A stretch of DNA of 64,000 nt from Neobacillus sp. FSL H8-0543 (GCF_038592905.1 NZ_CP151943.1:2296501-2360500); one strand, 5' to 3'. Positions 9,204 through 19,606 are shown, counted from the first letter of the stretch. Numbers and translations are program-made. The notes: generated from the letters alone by a model not told the origin.

Positions 9204-10010
9204 CTAATGGAAGATGCTCTCCCATAATTCGATTACAAAGAATTTAACTTTAACCGGCTGCTCGTCTTCCGCTGTATAAACAGGAGCTGACTCTTCTTCT
9301 ATACTCTCGTCGCTCTCTTCGATACCATCTATAATTACAGGTTCTTCTTCTTCAACTACTATATCTGTCGGTTCATCCCTATCAACCGGCTTTTTTTTCA
9401 ATACTTCTTCTTCAACTTCTACTTCCTCTATAACATCTACTTCTTCTACTTTTGGTTCCATCATTGCTGCCTTGACCGTTTGATTATCCTCAAAGCCATC
9501 ACCAACAGCCACTCCATTAGAGAAGTCCAGGAAACATAATGGTGGATAAAGCACGCACCACCAATTGGCGCCTACCCCTTCACCCAATGTAATTAAGATC
9601 GCTTGGTATTCTCCCGCTGGATATAAAAATTGTCCATATAATTTCGTCGGAAACTGAACCTTGCCAAACTCCACGTTTACATCCTGGGTTGACTTTTGTT
9701 CAGCGACAACCTTTTCAGCAATCTTCTGGATTTCCGGAACCTTTGATTGAATTACCTCTTTTGCTTTTTCTAGTGAGGTTAAATCCTGAACCCATAAGGT
9801 AATTTGCGCATTCACGGCATCGCGGACCTTTCGTTTAATCTCCTGATCAGGCCCTGAATCACTATTAGCAAGAATCCTCAGGCGAATCGCCTCACCCGGA
9901 ATGACAATCGAATCCTTCGCGATTGCTTCATTTTTCGGCATATATAAATTTAAAATCGTCGCAAACGATAAAATGATTAAATAAGACCAGACTAACACTT
10001 TACTATTCAT
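9204..10010 (-). CDS. spoIIR: Stage II sporulation protein R
   Basis: Forespore-secreted signal that triggers SpoIIGA to process pro-SigE in the mother cell. It has an N-terminal export segment (about residues 3-30) and the conserved core IRLRILANSDS...REYxx-type region through YPAGEYQAILITLGEGVGANWWCVLYPPLCF. The conserved C-terminus is VKFFVIELWE. Between core and C-terminus there is an acidic insert of about 70 residues, so the protein is longer (268) than the about 224 usual in B. subtilis. Start is taken as ATG 10010, with GAAGGGA upstream; the TTG at 10055 lacks a ribosome site. Confidence 0.93.
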   Translation of the reverse strand: MNSKVLVWSYLIILSFATILNLYMPKNEAIAKDSIVIPGEAIRLRILANSDSGPDQEIKRKVRDAVNAQITLWVQDLTSLEKAKEVIQSKVPEIQKIAEKVVAEQKSTQDVNVEFGKVQFPTKLYGQFLYPAGEYQAILITLGEGVGANWWCVLYPPLCFLDFSNGVAVGDGFEDNQTVKAAMMEPKVEEVDVIEEVEVEEEVLKKKPVDRDEPTDIVVEEEEPVIIDGIEESDESIEEESAPVYTAEDEQPVKVKFFVIELWESIFH

Positions 10011-10160
10011 GCTTGGCACCGTCCCTTCACTATCTACATTGTGGACAGAAACCAAGAATCTTAAACTATTAAATTTTTAAAAAATGAGAGATTTACTTTT
10101 TACTGTACTTTTGCTGCAGAATAAAGCGCTCTTTTAGACATTTCCCCTTTTAATCGAAGG

Positions 10161-10287
10161 GGTTTTGTCCGTTCATCGAGCTTATGAAAGACATTTCCAT
10201 CCTTCACCGACACCGTTTTGTCGTTCATCGAGCTTATGAACGACTTTTCCATCCTTCGCCGACACCGTTTTGTCGTTCATCGAGCTC
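10161..10287. repeat. Tandem repeat, 52-53 bp period, about 2.4 copies
   Basis: GTTTTGTC-N-GTTCATCGAGCTTATGAA...ACACC units begin at 10162, 10215 and 10267 (spacing 53 and 52). Each has inverted arms around TCATCGAGCTTATGA. The order of short words (AAAGACATTT, ATCCTT, ACACCGTTTTGTC) matches the larger array at 21990-22605. Confidence 0.85.
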
Positions 10288-10289
10288 GC

Positions 10290-10318
10290 CGAAAAAACCC
10301 CAGAGTCTTAGTCTCCGG
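10290..10318 (-). terminator. Terminator of prmC
   Basis: An eight-pair stem with two G-T pairs overlaps the prmC stop codon and is followed by six Ts on the minus strand. Confidence 0.75.
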
Positions 10319-11165
10319 AGTTAATTTCTGCAAACACCATGCGGTCCTTGCCGTTAATATCATTGACGATTTCCACTTTAACGTCTTCAAATGCCTTTTT
10401 AAAAAGGTCGGCTACCGCTTCCCCCTGACCAGCCCCAATTTCAAACGCAACGAGCGCGCTAGCAGCTAGCACCTGTGGAAGCTCGACCATAAAGCGGCGA
10501 TAAAAGTCGAGACCATCGTCTCCGGCAAACAACGCCCGGTGAGGTTCATGCTCAGTGACTACCTCGGACATTGTGTTGATGTCATCGACAGGAATATAGG
10601 GCGGGTTCGAAACCACAACATCCATCCGCTGACCGATAAACGGCTGAAGCAAATCCCCACGGACAAATTCAACATCTGCTCCTAGCCGCTGAGCATTCTC
10701 CCTCGCCACTGCCAAGGAATCCTCAGCAATATCAGAAGCATAAACCTGTAAGGACGGTCGTTCCAGCTTCAGGCTAATCGCAATTGCTCCGCTGCCCGTG
10801 CCAATATCGACAAGCTTTAACTCCTCACGTTCGAGGCTATTCATTCGTTTCAAGGTTTCAAAAACAAGCTCTTCTGTTTCCGGCCTCGGAATCAGGACCG
10901 CTTCATTCACAGTAAACACCCGCCCATAAAACTCCTCATGACCGATGATATATTGAATCGGCGTCCCCTTGTAATGTTCCTTGACGGCAGTCTCAAATTT
11001 AGTCCATTGCTCTGGTGTTAATTCCTCACGAATATTGGCAAACAGCTGTGCCCGCGTCATATCCGTGAAATGGCGGAGCAACAATTCACCTGCATTGGCA
11101 TCCCTATTTGCTTTTTCTAAAAAAGAAGAAGCCCATTTCAGAGCTTCGAACACTTTTTTATTCAT
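10308..11165 (-). CDS. prmC: Release-factor glutamine methyltransferase
   Basis: Methylates the glutamine of the GGQ motif in RF1 and RF2 using S-adenosylmethionine. It shows the SAM-binding loop VDIGTGSG (about 119-126) and the catalytic NPPY (about 187-190), with an N-terminal substrate-binding domain ([16 protein letters not shown]...). The start chosen is ATG 11165, which overlaps the prfA stop by eight bases and suggests translational coupling. Longer starts at 11174 or 11201 are possible but lie inside prfA. It forms an operon with its own substrate, prfA. Confidence 0.95.
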   Translation of the reverse strand: MNKKVFEALKWASSFLEKANRDANAGELLLRHFTDMTRAQLFANIREELTPEQWTKFETAVKEHYKGTPIQYIIGHEEFYGRVFTVNEAVLIPRPETEELVFETLKRMNSLEREELKLVDIGTGSGAIAISLKLERPSLQVYASDIAEDSLAVARENAQRLGADVEFVRGDLLQPFIGQRMDVVVSNPPYIPVDDINTMSEVVTEHEPHRALFAGDDGLDFYRRFMVELPQVLAASALVAFEIGAGQGEAVADLFKKAFEDVKVEIVNDINGKDRMVFAEINSGD

Positions 11166-12231
11166 CGGACGCATGTTCAAGCTTTTTCGATTGATCTTCA
11201 AGAACTAATGCATCAATCACATCATCAAGCTTGCCTTCGATTATTTGATCGAGCTTTTGAATCGTTAACCCGATACGGTGATCAGTAACGCGATTTTGCG
11301 GAAAGTTATAGGTACGAATACGCTCTGAACGATCACCGGTACCTACCGCAGATTTACGAACTTGATCAAGCTCTGCTTGCGCTTCCTGCTGGAATTTATC
11401 ATAAACACGCGCACGTAACACCTTCATCGCTTTGTCTTTGTTTTTATGCTGGGATTTTTCATCCTGGATAGAAACGACGATACCTGTTGGTAAATGCGTT
11501 AACCGAACTGCTGACATCGTCGTGTTAACACTCTGTCCGCCAGCGCCACTTGAAGCAAAGGCATCAAAGCGAATATCCTTTTCATGGATTTCATATTCAA
11601 ATTCTTCCGCTTCCGGCAAGCAAGCAACCGTTGCCGTTGACGTATGAATTCGCCCGCCTGATTCTGTTTCTGGCACACGTTGTACCCGGTGCGCGCCATT
11701 TTCAAATTTTAGTTTTGAGAATGCGCCCTTACCCGTAATCATAAAAATAATCTCTTTGTAGCCGCCAAGACCTGTCGGACTCGCATCCATTACTTCCGTT
11801 TTCCAGCCCTGTGCATCAGCAAAGCGGCTGTACATACGGTATAATGTGCCGGCAAATAATGCCGCCTCGTCTCCGCCAGCAGCTCCGCGGATTTCCATGA
11901 TAACGTTCTTGTCATCATTCGGGTCTTTTGGAACGAGAAGAAGCTTCATTTTCGCTTCTAACTCTTCTACCTGTGCTTCGAGCTCACTGACTTCTTCCTT
12001 AACCATTTCCCGCATATCCGCATCAAGCTTATCCTCAAGCATCAATTTGGCATCCTTGAGTTCTTCACGCGTCTCTTTATATTGACGATACGTTTGAACT
12101 GTCTCTTGTATATCAGATTGTTCTTTCGAATATTCACGTAGCTTCTTTGAATCATTAATTATTGTTGGATCGCTTAAAAGTTCATTTAGCCTTTCATAAC
12201 GATCTTCAACCGATTGAAGACGATCGTACAC
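11158..12231 (-). CDS. prfA: Peptide chain release factor 1
   Basis: Recognises UAA and UAG stop codons and triggers peptide release. The 357 residues are full length. The GGQ motif is at 231-233 within [10 protein letters not shown], and the stop-recognition region [14 protein letters not shown] is at 185-198. Translation starts at GTG 12231, with AGAGGTGAG upstream. It is followed by prmC, which methylates the GGQ glutamine. Confidence 0.98.
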   Translation of the reverse strand: MYDRLQSVEDRYERLNELLSDPTIINDSKKLREYSKEQSDIQETVQTYRQYKETREELKDAKLMLEDKLDADMREMVKEEVSELEAQVEELEAKMKLLLVPKDPNDDKNVIMEIRGAAGGDEAALFAGTLYRMYSRFADAQGWKTEVMDASPTGLGGYKEIIFMITGKGAFSKLKFENGAHRVQRVPETESGGRIHTSTATVACLPEAEEFEYEIHEKDIRFDAFASSGAGGQSVNTTMSAVRLTHLPTGIVVSIQDEKSQHKNKDKAMKVLRARVYDKFQQEAQAELDQVRKSAVGTGDRSERIRTYNFPQNRVTDHRIGLTIQKLDQIIEGKLDDVIDALVLEDQSKKLEHASDE

Positions 12232-12358
12232 AGTTACTCACCTCTATTTTAGTCCATAACATTATAATTATAGTATAGGTGAAAACCCCCGTCAAAACCA
12301 AATTAGTTGAAGATAAATTTTTCCTGTTTTTGGTGACAAAAAAAAGCTGCCAATAGGG

Positions 12359-12388
12359 AAAAAAACATGCCCTTAAACAGAGCATGTT
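12359..12388 (-). terminator. Terminator of the YhcN/YlaJ lipoprotein gene
   Basis: AACATGC/GCATGTT stem with a twelve-base loop, followed by Ts on the minus strand; it overlaps the stop codon. Confidence 0.8.
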
Positions 12389-12836
12389 ATCTTACGCGTA
12401 CCTTAATATAATAACGCGGCAAGGATTGGACAAGGTCCTTTTCCAAGCGCTCGATATCATTAATATTATGTTGACCCTTTGGATTCACGGTTACGATCAT
12501 TCTGTCGCCGCTGTTGCTGACACGAACAGAAGTTAACTCAAAGTCAGCTGATTTATTAACAACCTGTTTAGCCTTATCGATATCTGAGCCAAAGTTGTTC
12601 CTATTCGCTTCTCCATCTGTTCCGATTCTTCGAATATCAAGGAAATTAGGGTTTTGACCAGTAATATCATCCTGCACCTGGTGCTGACGATTAATATTCT
12701 CGTGGTTTGCACGATTCGACATGAAGTTCGGATTACTCTGGTCCGTTCGCAAATCATATGCAGTTTCTTCATTTCTAGCCTGACACGCGGTTAACATAAT
12801 CATCATAAGTAAAATGAGAAATATCCACTTTTTCAA
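12387..12836 (-). CDS. YhcN/YlaJ-family sporulation lipoprotein
   Basis: Secreted lipoprotein of about 149 residues. A hydrophobic leader ends in the lipobox LTAC, followed by an Asn/Gln-rich linker. The C-terminal domain has DIDKAKQVVNKSADFELTSVRVSNSGDRMIVTVNP, the YhcN/YlaJ pattern known from spore proteins. The start is taken as TTG 12836, because GGAGGTGA lies eight bases upstream; the GTG at 12845 falls inside that ribosome site. A role in spore formation or germination is inferred from the family. Confidence 0.85.
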   Translation of the reverse strand: MKKWIFLILLMMIMLTACQARNEETAYDLRTDQSNPNFMSNRANHENINRQHQVQDDITGQNPNFLDIRRIGTDGEANRNNFGSDIDKAKQVVNKSADFELTSVRVSNSGDRMIVTVNPKGQHNINDIERLEKDLVQSLPRYYIKVRVR

Positions 12837-12929
12837 AAATGTCACCTCCCATTTACTAGCATGCCCGCTCGCGGATTGAACAGTTCAGTGAAATCCTTCC
12901 ATTTTAATAAAGGCTGTGTTAACCAAGTC

Positions 12930-13179
12930 TGTTGATTTGCGCTTAAATAACCAGCGAAAGTAAAATAAGCGAAGATTTTCCGGTTATTTGAAAAATGGAG
13001 CTCGTTTCGTGGAATATAAGCGGAGATTTTCCGGTTATGCTATGCAAAATCCCCCATTTTTATGTTTTTTATATAAATAGGCGGAATCTCTCCGTCTATT
13101 TAGGCTATTTTTAATGCTTTTTACCAAATAAGCGGAATTTCTCCGTCTATTTAGATTCTTAAATTTTATAAAATCAACA
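12930..13179. repeat. Chimeric type-1 element with a ~51-bp-spaced hairpin array inside
   Basis: The flanks (TGTTGATTTGCGCT at 12930; AAAATCAACAATAACCT at 13170) match the ends of copy A and its flank. The core is instead four imperfect palindromes of the type TAAGCGGA-N-TTTCCGGTTA, beginning at 12966, 13017, 13078 and 13129 (spacing 51, 61, 51). No gene is seen in this 400-bp gap. Confidence 0.7.
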
Positions 13180-13201
13180 ATAACCTTTAACATAGGTTAA
13201 T

Positions 13202-13234
13202 AAAAAAAAGCCCAAGAGGCGCTCCTCTTAGACT
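13202..13234 (-). terminator. Terminator of tdk
   Basis: Eleven-pair stem (three G-T pairs) with an AGCG loop and a run of eight Ts on the minus strand. Confidence 0.85.
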
Positions 13235-13246
13235 TAGACTGTCAGG

Positions 13247-13852
13247 CTATTTTACTACACTTGCGTATGTAGCGGCTGTTTTTGGAACTTCGTGATGGTG
13301 ACGACAGCGCGGTTCGTAAGCTTCCGCTGCACCGACTAAGATGACTGGGTCATGGTAGGAAGCCGGACTGCCGTTGATGAGTCTCTGTGTTCTGCTTGAT
13401 GGTGAACCACATACCGTACAGACTGCCTGAAGCTTAGTAACTTGTTCAGCAACTGCCATCAGCGCCGGCATTTGGCCAAAGGGCTCGCCACGGAAATCCA
13501 TATCAAGTCCTGCGACAACGATACGATGACCTCTGTCGGCAAGCTGTTGAACGATCCTGACAATGCCTTCATCAAAAAATTGAACCTCATCGATGGCGAC
13601 GATATCGATATCTGCCTCTACATGATGCAGAATCTCAATCGAATGAGAAATTTGCTTCGCCTGAAAAGAAGAACCATTATGAGAAACGACAGATTGTTCT
13701 GCGTAGCGATTATCTAATTTTGGTTTGAATACAGCAATTTTTTGTTTAGCGAATTGAGCACGTCTGACACGACGAATCAATTCTTCTGATTTACCCGAAA
13801 ACATACTACCACAGATAACCTCAACCCATCCGAGTTGCTTCATCAAATACAT
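13247..13852 (-). CDS. tdk: Thymidine kinase
   Basis: Phosphorylates thymidine with ATP. It is type II thymidine kinase with the P-loop [14 protein letters not shown] near the N-terminus, the DEVQFF Walker B segment, the zinc-binding cysteines [13 protein letters not shown], and the C-terminal CRHHH. Start is taken as ATG 13852 (MYLMKQLGW...) because GGAAGGAGA lies nine bases before it and homologues begin there; an ORF start at 13879 is not supported. Length 201 residues. Confidence 0.96.
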   Translation of the reverse strand: MYLMKQLGWVEVICGSMFSGKSEELIRRVRRAQFAKQKIAVFKPKLDNRYAEQSVVSHNGSSFQAKQISHSIEILHHVEADIDIVAIDEVQFFDEGIVRIVQQLADRGHRIVVAGLDMDFRGEPFGQMPALMAVAEQVTKLQAVCTVCGSPSSRTQRLINGSPASYHDPVILVGAAEAYEPRCRHHHEVPKTAATYASVVK

Positions 13853-13924
13853 AAATCGGCGTCTCCTTCCAAAGCACAAAGCCTCTTATAGAATCTATAA
13901 TAATTTTTAATAAGTTCATTTAAA

Positions 13925-13962
13925 TTAAAAAACAGGCAAGTAAGTTTCTGCTTGCCTGTTTT
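13925..13962 (-). terminator. Terminator of rpmE
   Basis: Strong stem AACAGGCAAG/CTTGCCTGTT followed on the minus strand by a T-run, directly after the stop. Confidence 0.92.
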
Positions 13963-13968
13963 GAGTAA

Positions 13969-14190
13969 TTATTGTTGTTGCGCGTTTGGATCTTTAAGGC
14001 CGTACTTTTTGTTGAAACGGTCTACACGTCCGCCAGCTTCAGCGAATTTTTGACGACCAGTATAGAATGGATGACATTCTGAACATGTTTCAACGCGAAT
14101 TTCATTTTTAACTGAACCAGTTTCAAAAGTATTTCCGCAAGCACATGTCACCTGTACCATTTTATAATTTGGATGAATTCCTGCTTTCAT
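13969..14190 (-). CDS. rpmE: Ribosomal protein L31, zinc-binding form
   Basis: Large-subunit ribosomal protein of 73 residues. Cysteines in VTCACGNTF and [12 protein letters not shown] form the zinc site of the C+ form, which in B. subtilis is replaced by a zinc-free paralogue under zinc starvation. The start is ATG 14190 with GGAAGGAGA upstream; the in-frame extension to 14280 is leader RNA, not protein. It has its own promoter and a leader of about 90 bases. Confidence 0.97.
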   Translation of the reverse strand: MKAGIHPNYKMVQVTCACGNTFETGSVKNEIRVETCSECHPFYTGRQKFAEAGGRVDRFNKKYGLKDPNAQQQ

Positions 14191-14289
14191 TCTTTTCATC
14201 TCCTTCCGCCCTGAATCTTTCGAGACAGAGTTATCATAAATGCAAGGCTTTAAGACCTTTGCACAATATACTAAAAACACACTGGAATT

Positions 14290-14318
14290 ATTATAACAAG
14301 GTCACCCTGTTTTGGCAA
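14290..14318 (-). promoter_or_regulatory. SigA promoter of rpmE and hairpin leader
   Basis: Minus-strand -35 TTGCCA (14313-14318), 17-bp spacer and -10 TATAAT (14290-14295). The transcript would have a roughly 90-base leader with a TGCAAAGG/CCTTGCA hairpin (about 14233-14255). This would suit ribosomal-protein autoregulation, though that is inference. Confidence 0.7.
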
Positions 14319-14354
14319 GTTGGGATTTTGTGGATTTCTTCTCTTTTACATAGA

Positions 14355-14485
14355 TGTTGATTGGAGCTCCAGGCACTTCGCTTTCCGCAGGCGTGCCGGG
14401 GAGCCTCCTCGGCGCTTAAGCGCCTGTGAGGTCTCCCCAGCCCCGTACTCCTGCAGGAGTCTCGTGCCTTCCGCTCCAATCAACA
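14355..14485. repeat. Interspersed TIR element, copy B (type 1)
   Basis: 131 bp with a perfect 13-bp terminal inverted repeat TGTTGATTGGAGC. Same core and orientation as copy A. It lies between rho and rpmE. Confidence 0.88.
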
Positions 14486-14526
14486 GAGTTAGCAAAATCA
14501 CCAATTGGCCTACAGACTTAATTAAA

Positions 14527-15792
14527 TTAAGACCGTCTTCCTTTTAGTTCTTCCCCAATTTGGGTGAAGAATTCTTCGTTGGATTTTGTTTGGCGCAGCT
14601 TTTTCAAGAAGCGTTCGACAAAATCGGGTGAGTCTTGCATTGATTTTCTGATGGCCCATAATTTATCGAGATGGTCCTTCGGAAGAAGCAATTCTTCTTT
14701 CCGCGTTCCTGAACGACGAATGTCAAGTGCTGGGAAGATGCGGCGTTCAGCGAGCTGACGATCAAGATGGAGCTCCATATTGCCTGTCCCTTTAAATTCT
14801 TCATAAATGACATCGTCCATACGTGAACCCGTGTCAACTAATGCGGTTGCCAGAATTGTTAAGCTTCCGCCTTCCTCGATGTTACGCGCTGCACCGAAGA
14901 AACGTTTTGGACGGTGGAAGGCTGCTGGGTCGATACCGCCGGAAAGCGTTCTGCCGCTTGGCGGGATGACTAGGTTGTAGGCACGTGCCAAACGGGTGAT
15001 GCTGTCCATTAAAATGACGACATCGCGTTTGTGCTCGACTAAACGCATCGCGCGGTCGAGGACAAGCTCGGCCACTTTTATATGGTTTTCTGGCACTTCA
15101 TCAAAAGTTGAGCTTACAACGTCACCGACAACAGAACGTTCAATATCGGTCACCTCTTCGGGACGCTCATCAATTAGAAGCACGATTAATTCCACTTCCG
15201 GGTGGTTTAAGGTAATGCTGTTAGCAATTTCTTTTAACAGCATCGTTTTACCCGCTTTTGGTGGTGCAACAATTAAGCCCCTTTGTCCAAAACCAACTGG
15301 AGCAACGACATCCATAATTCTTGTGGAAAGATATTTTGGAGTTGTTTCGAGTTTCATGTGTCTATCTGGATAAAGAGGAGTTAATCCTGGGAAGTGAACG
15401 CGTTCTTTAGCAGATTCCGGGTCTTCACCGTTAACCGCTTCTACATGTAAAAGTCCGTAGTATCGTTCATTTTCTTTAGGAGGTCGAACCTTACCGGATA
15501 CTTTATCACCATTGCGAAGGTCAAAACGGCGGATTTGCGATGCGGAAATATAAATATCTTCTGAGCTTGGCGAATAGTTAATCGGTCGTAAGAAACCAAA
15601 GCCCTCTGACTGAATAATTTCTAAAACACCTTGCATAAAGAAATATCCTTGCTGCTCGGCACGGGCCTTTAATATAGCAAAAATTAGTTCCTTTTTTGAT
15701 AATTTGCTGTAGTAGGTTACTTTATATTCGCGAGCTAGCTCATAAAGTTCCTTCAGCTTCATACTTTCTAAACTTGAAATTGTTAATTCCAT
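14527..15792 (-). CDS. rho: Transcription termination factor Rho
   Basis: Hexameric RNA helicase that ends transcription. An N-terminal domain begins with [20 protein letters not shown], followed by the cold-shock RNA-binding fold ([16 protein letters not shown]...). The ATPase has Walker [12 protein letters not shown] and Walker [11 protein letters not shown], and the Q-loop region is conserved. Start is taken as ATG 15792, where homologues begin; an in-frame ATG at 15843 exists and neither has a strong ribosome site. About 421 residues. The roughly 310-bp leader may carry Rho-dependent autoregulation, known in B. subtilis. Confidence 0.96.
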   Translation of the reverse strand: MELTISSLESMKLKELYELAREYKVTYYSKLSKKELIFAILKARAEQQGYFFMQGVLEIIQSEGFGFLRPINYSPSSEDIYISASQIRRFDLRNGDKVSGKVRPPKENERYYGLLHVEAVNGEDPESAKERVHFPGLTPLYPDRHMKLETTPKYLSTRIMDVVAPVGFGQRGLIVAPPKAGKTMLLKEIANSITLNHPEVELIVLLIDERPEEVTDIERSVVGDVVSSTFDEVPENHIKVAELVLDRAMRLVEHKRDVVILMDSITRLARAYNLVIPPSGRTLSGGIDPAAFHRPKRFFGAARNIEEGGSLTILATALVDTGSRMDDVIYEEFKGTGNMELHLDRQLAERRIFPALDIRRSGTRKEELLLPKDHLDKLWAIRKSMQDSPDFVERFLKKLRQTKSNEEFFTQIGEELKGRRS

Positions 15793-16051
15793 TTGTGCAC
15801 CACACTTATTATATTTTTTCTCTATTCCACAGTCGGAATTCATTTACCTAAATAGTAGCGGGATTTTTTTTAATATCATTTCACACAAAACGATTTAAGT
15901 TAGAAAAAGAGAGATTGGGGAATAGTCTCGTACTTTGAAGTAGTAAAGAAATGAATAGAATAGCAGATTATTGCATACTAAAATAATATCTATTTTACCC
16001 TTTATATTAAATAATAATCAACTATATTTTTGCTGGATTAATGTCTGATGT
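15793..16051 (-). other. Long AT-rich rho leader region
   Basis: About 260 bases between the glpX terminator and rho with no ORF of note. It is AT-rich, with few C residues on the plus strand near 15890-15960. It should contain the rho promoter and leader. I could not assign a convincing promoter by eye. Confidence 0.4.
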
Positions 16052-16092
16052 TAAAAAAAGGATAAGAGACTAGTTTTTCTAACCTAGCCTCT
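16052..16092 (-). terminator. Terminator of glpX
   Basis: AGAGGCTAG/CTAGTCTCT stem (one G-T pair) with a ten-base loop and a seven-T run on the minus strand. Confidence 0.88.
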
Positions 16093-16103
16093 CTCTATTG
16101 GTA

Positions 16104-17066
16104 TTACCTGATGACTAAATTTGGTTTCTTTTTCAAGCTATGACGTCCTTCAACAAATCGAACGGTTCCTGACTTTGCACGCATAACGATCGAGTGTGTT
16201 GAGCCATAGGAGCCTTTAAATTGGACTCCACGAAGCAATTCTCCATCTGTAACACCTGTTGCAGCGAAGATGGCATCATCGCCTTTTACCAGGTCTTCCA
16301 TACGAAGCACTTTGCTGACATCAATGCCCATTTTGATGCATCGCTGAAGCTCAGCATCATTTTGTGGTACTAACTTACCCATGATCTCACCGCCAAGACA
16401 TTTTAGGGCTACGGCTGAGATAACCCCTTCAGGTGCGCCTCCAGAGCCGAATAAAATGTCAACGCCAGTGTTATCAAAGGCAGTATTGATTGCCCCGGCA
16501 ACATCACCGTCATTAATCAATTTAATTCTTGCGCCAGCTTCGCGAAGCTGGGCAATGATATGTGCATGACGGGGACGATTTAACACAGTAGCCACCACGT
16601 CTTCGATGCCTTTGTTTTTCGCTTTTGCGACTGCTTTTAAGTTATCGAGCACAGAGGCATTAATATCAATTAATCCGACTGCTTCAGGACCGACTGCGAT
16701 TTTTTCCATGTACATATCGGGTGCATGAAGAAGATTCCCATGGTCAGCAATGGCCAGGACTGCAAGTGCATTCCAGCCCCCAGCAGCTACAATATTGGTT
16801 CCCTCAAGCGGATCAACTGCGACATCGACACGCGGGCCAAAGCCTGTCCCAAGCTTTTCACCGATATAAAGCATCGGTGCCTCGTCCATTTCGCCCTCAC
16901 CGATAACTACAGTGCCCTTCATTGGAATCGTGTCAAACACATCACGCATAGCCGAGGTTGCTGCACCATCTGCTTCGTCTTTTAGTCCGCGTCCCATCCA
17001 GCGTGCAGAAGCAAGTGCTGCTGCTTCTGTTACACGGACAAGCTCCATTGATAAACTTCTTTCCAT
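16104..17066 (-). CDS. glpX: Fructose-1,6-bisphosphatase class II
   Basis: Gluconeogenic phosphatase producing fructose 6-phosphate. Its lithium-sensitive phosphatase motifs are [15 protein letters not shown] and DPLEGTN (metal binding), with [10 protein letters not shown] further on. Length 320 residues. Start ATG 17066. It lies next to murA, tal and fbaA, as in B. subtilis (ywjI), joining gluconeogenesis genes with cell-wall precursor synthesis. Confidence 0.95.
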   Translation of the reverse strand: MERSLSMELVRVTEAAALASARWMGRGLKDEADGAATSAMRDVFDTIPMKGTVVIGEGEMDEAPMLYIGEKLGTGFGPRVDVAVDPLEGTNIVAAGGWNALAVLAIADHGNLLHAPDMYMEKIAVGPEAVGLIDINASVLDNLKAVAKAKNKGIEDVVATVLNRPRHAHIIAQLREAGARIKLINDGDVAGAINTAFDNTGVDILFGSGGAPEGVISAVALKCLGGEIMGKLVPQNDAELQRCIKMGIDVSKVLRMEDLVKGDDAIFAATGVTDGELLRGVQFKGSYGSTHSIVMRAKSGTVRFVEGRHSLKKKPNLVIR

Positions 17067-17176
17067 CGGTTCAATCCCCCAATTTATCTATTATACGTTC
17101 CTATATTGTTGTATACTTCATATCTAGTGTTGCTTCACCAATAGTATAACAGATTCAGCAGATTAGTATAGCTTAT

Positions 17177-18466
17177 TCACGTATTTTTTAGTTGTTCAAC
17201 TTCTTCTTTTGATAAAGCTTCACGCCAGATCGTTGCTCCGAGGCCATTTAGCTTTTCAACAAGATGACTGTAGCCTCTGTCAATATGCTCAAGTCCAGTT
17301 ACTTCTGTTACACCTTCAGCAATTAATCCAGCGATTACCAATGCCGCTCCGGCTCTTAGGTCACTTGCCTTGACCTTTGCACCCTGAAGCTGAATCGGAC
17401 CGTTGATGATTGCTGAGCGTCCCTCAACTTTAATATTGGCGTTCATTCTTCTTAGCTCGTCAATATGTTTAAAACGAGCACTATATATGGTATCAGTTAC
17501 AACACAGGAGCCAGTTGCCTTTGTCAACAGTGATGTAAATGGCTGTTGCAGGTCTGTTGGAAATCCGGGGTAGACAAGGGTTTTAATGTCGACGGTTTTC
17601 AGGTTATTCGAACCCTTTACATACACCTGGTCATCCTTTGATTCCACCTGAACACCCATTTCTCGCAACTTGGCAATTAAAGACTCCAAGTGATGCGGAA
17701 TAACATTATCGATTAATACACCATCACCAACAGCAGCACCGATAATCATATAGGTTCCCGCTTCAATCCGGTCAGGGATAATCGTGTGGCGGCAGCCGTG
17801 AAGGCTATCGACACCATCAATGCGAATGACATCGGTTCCTGCACCCTTAATCTTGGCGCCCATATTTGTTAACAGCGTTGCCACATCAATGATTTCCGGT
17901 TCTTTTGCCGCATTCTCGATAATCGTACGTCCCTTTGCTCTTACCGCAGCAAGCATGATATTTATCGTTGCGCCAACACTGACGACGTCTAAATAAATGC
18001 GTGCACCGCGAAGCTCGTCAGCACGAAGATAGATGGCGCCTTGCTCATTCGTTACCACTGCACCTAGTGCTTCAAAGCCTTTTATATGCTGATCAATCGG
18101 TCTTGGACCTAAATGACAGCCTCCAGGTAAACCGATGACTGCCTTTTTAAAACGGCCAAGCATGGCACCCATTAAGTAATAAGAAGCGCGCAGCTTCTTT
18201 ACCTTCCCATTTGGCAAAGGCATTGAAATCATCGTCGATGGATCAACTGTCATATCAAAATCATCGGAAAGTTCCACTTTACCGCCAATTTCTTCGAGCA
18301 GGTCCTTCAGGATTTCAACATCGGAAATATCCGGTAATCCTTCTATAGTGACCGGTGATTCAGCCAAAATCGTCGCAGGTATTAATGCAACCGCACTGTT
18401 TTTTGCTCCACTTATTCTAACGGTTCCTTTTAAGGGATAACCGCCCGCAATTTTTAGTTTTTCCAT
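17177..18466 (-). CDS. murA: UDP-N-acetylglucosamine 1-carboxyvinyltransferase (MurA2/MurZ type)
   Basis: Transfers enolpyruvate from PEP to UDP-GlcNAc, the first committed step of peptidoglycan synthesis and the target of fosfomycin. The catalytic loop [12 protein letters not shown] has Cys117, and Lys22-Asn23 are in SGAKNS. Length 429 residues. Gene position (beside tal and glpX) corresponds to the second B. subtilis copy, murAB/murZ; the main copy is elsewhere. Confidence 0.95.
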   Translation of the reverse strand: MEKLKIAGGYPLKGTVRISGAKNSAVALIPATILAESPVTIEGLPDISDVEILKDLLEEIGGKVELSDDFDMTVDPSTMISMPLPNGKVKKLRASYYLMGAMLGRFKKAVIGLPGGCHLGPRPIDQHIKGFEALGAVVTNEQGAIYLRADELRGARIYLDVVSVGATINIMLAAVRAKGRTIIENAAKEPEIIDVATLLTNMGAKIKGAGTDVIRIDGVDSLHGCRHTIIPDRIEAGTYMIIGAAVGDGVLIDNVIPHHLESLIAKLREMGVQVESKDDQVYVKGSNNLKTVDIKTLVYPGFPTDLQQPFTSLLTKATGSCVVTDTIYSARFKHIDELRRMNANIKVEGRSAIINGPIQLQGAKVKASDLRAGAALVIAGLIAEGVTEVTGLEHIDRGYSHLVEKLNGLGATIWREALSKEEVEQLKNT

Positions 18467-18548
18467 TTCGACTCCCTTCTAAGCCTTTGCCAGTCATGGG
18501 TCTGGATAAATAAAACGATCCAGCGAGGCTGTGGGTATATTTTTAATT

Positions 18549-18756
18549 GTCCAGCGCAAGCACCCTAGTGGCTAGTGTCCTTCGCTCTCCGCCCTACGAT
18601 AAGTCAACATCGAATCGCCTCCGGCTCTTCGTGTTTCCTTTATCTCAGTTGGAGCGCTCCACAAGGAAGGCTTCGACAGCATAATCATCGCACGAAGAAA
18701 AAGCGTTAGCTTTTTCGAGGAGGCCATACGCCACTGGACAGGGCGCTTGCGCTTTC
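18549..18756. repeat. Interspersed element type 2, full length
   Basis: About 208 bp bounded by GCGCAAGCACCC and GGGCGCTTGCGC as imperfect terminal inverted repeats. Internal palindromes include AAAAAGCGTTAGCTTTTTC. Shorter relatives (GTCTAGC...CGCTTCCGCTTTTC) lie at 19682, 44521 and 52725. It fills the 404-bp murA-tal gap; no gene is seen there. Confidence 0.75.
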
Positions 18757-18870
18757 TTAACAGTAAACATCAAATTCCGACAAATTGTCTATCATCTAGT
18801 TTACACGTTTTTTCTATTTTCATGTATGCTATTTAAAAAAAGTTACATAAAATGATAAAATTCGGGTATT

Positions 18871-19521
18871 TTATGCGTTAGTGCGGCCTTCCCAATCCTT
18901 TAAGAAAGCCTCAATTCCTTTGTCTGTTAATGGATGCTGGGTCAATCCAATCAATACTTTGTAAGGGATGGTTGCGATATGTGCTCCACGTAAGGCAGAC
19001 TCTGTTACATGAATCGGGTTTCTGATGGAAGCAGCAATAATTTCTGATTCAATTCCATGAATCGCAAAAATTTCTGCAATCTGTGAGATTAATTCTAATC
19101 CATTTTGGCCGATATCATCTAATCTACCAAGGAATGGTGATACGTAGGTAGCCCCTGCTCTAGCTGCAAGCAATGCTTGGTTCGCATTGAAAATTAACGT
19201 TACGTTTGTTTTAATTCCTTTTTTTGAAAAAGCATGGCACGCCTTTAAACCGTCTGGTGTCATTGGTACTTTTACCGTGATGTTTGGCGCAATCGCTGCT
19301 AATTCCAATCCTTCACGAATCATTCCTTCTGCATCAAGTGCAATCACCTCTGCACTTACAGATCCTGGTACAAGCTCAGCAATTTCTCTAATCCGGTCAT
19401 GGAATGATACACCTTTTTCTCTGGCTACGAGAGATGGGTTTGTTGTTACCCCCGCTAATAAACCAAGTTCATTCACTTCACGAATTTCTTCTAAATTAGC
19501 TGTATCAATAAAAAATTTCAT
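18871..19521 (-). CDS. tal: Transaldolase / fructose-6-phosphate aldolase family
   Basis: Short transaldolase of 216 residues, the FSA/TalC type. The Schiff-base lysine is K84 in ITVKVPMT, with Asp6 in FIDTANL and TTNPSL at 26-31. It acts in the pentose phosphate pathway, moving a three-carbon unit. Whether it is a true transaldolase or an aldolase cannot be told by eye; the B. subtilis orthologue YwjH is annotated as transaldolase. Start ATG 19521 is preceded by GGAGGG. Confidence 0.93.
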   Translation of the reverse strand: MKFFIDTANLEEIREVNELGLLAGVTTNPSLVAREKGVSFHDRIREIAELVPGSVSAEVIALDAEGMIREGLELAAIAPNITVKVPMTPDGLKACHAFSKKGIKTNVTLIFNANQALLAARAGATYVSPFLGRLDDIGQNGLELISQIAEIFAIHGIESEIIAASIRNPIHVTESALRGAHIATIPYKVLIGLTQHPLTDKGIEAFLKDWEGRTNA

Positions 19522-19576
19522 ATATTTTCCCTCCTTCTATTTTTTCGACAAGATTTTCACTAACACTTTACAGATT

Positions 19577-19606
19577 GAAACCGCCCTGTTTTCCAAGGGC
19601 GGTTTC
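19577..19606. terminator. Strong hairpin between fbaA and tal
   Basis: A perfect ten-pair stem GAAACCGCCC/GGGCGGTTTC with a ten-base loop and no T-run on either side. It could be an RNA stabiliser or processing site rather than a terminator. Confidence 0.55.

Noticed and set aside
10218..10469. 83-residue plus-strand ORF over the prmC 3' end
   Set aside because: It lies in the tandem repeat and the antisense of prmC, with no ribosome site.
19544..19550. TGTCGAA Spo0A-box-like word upstream of tal
   Set aside because: A single seven-base match close to the start with no promoter context; chance is likely.
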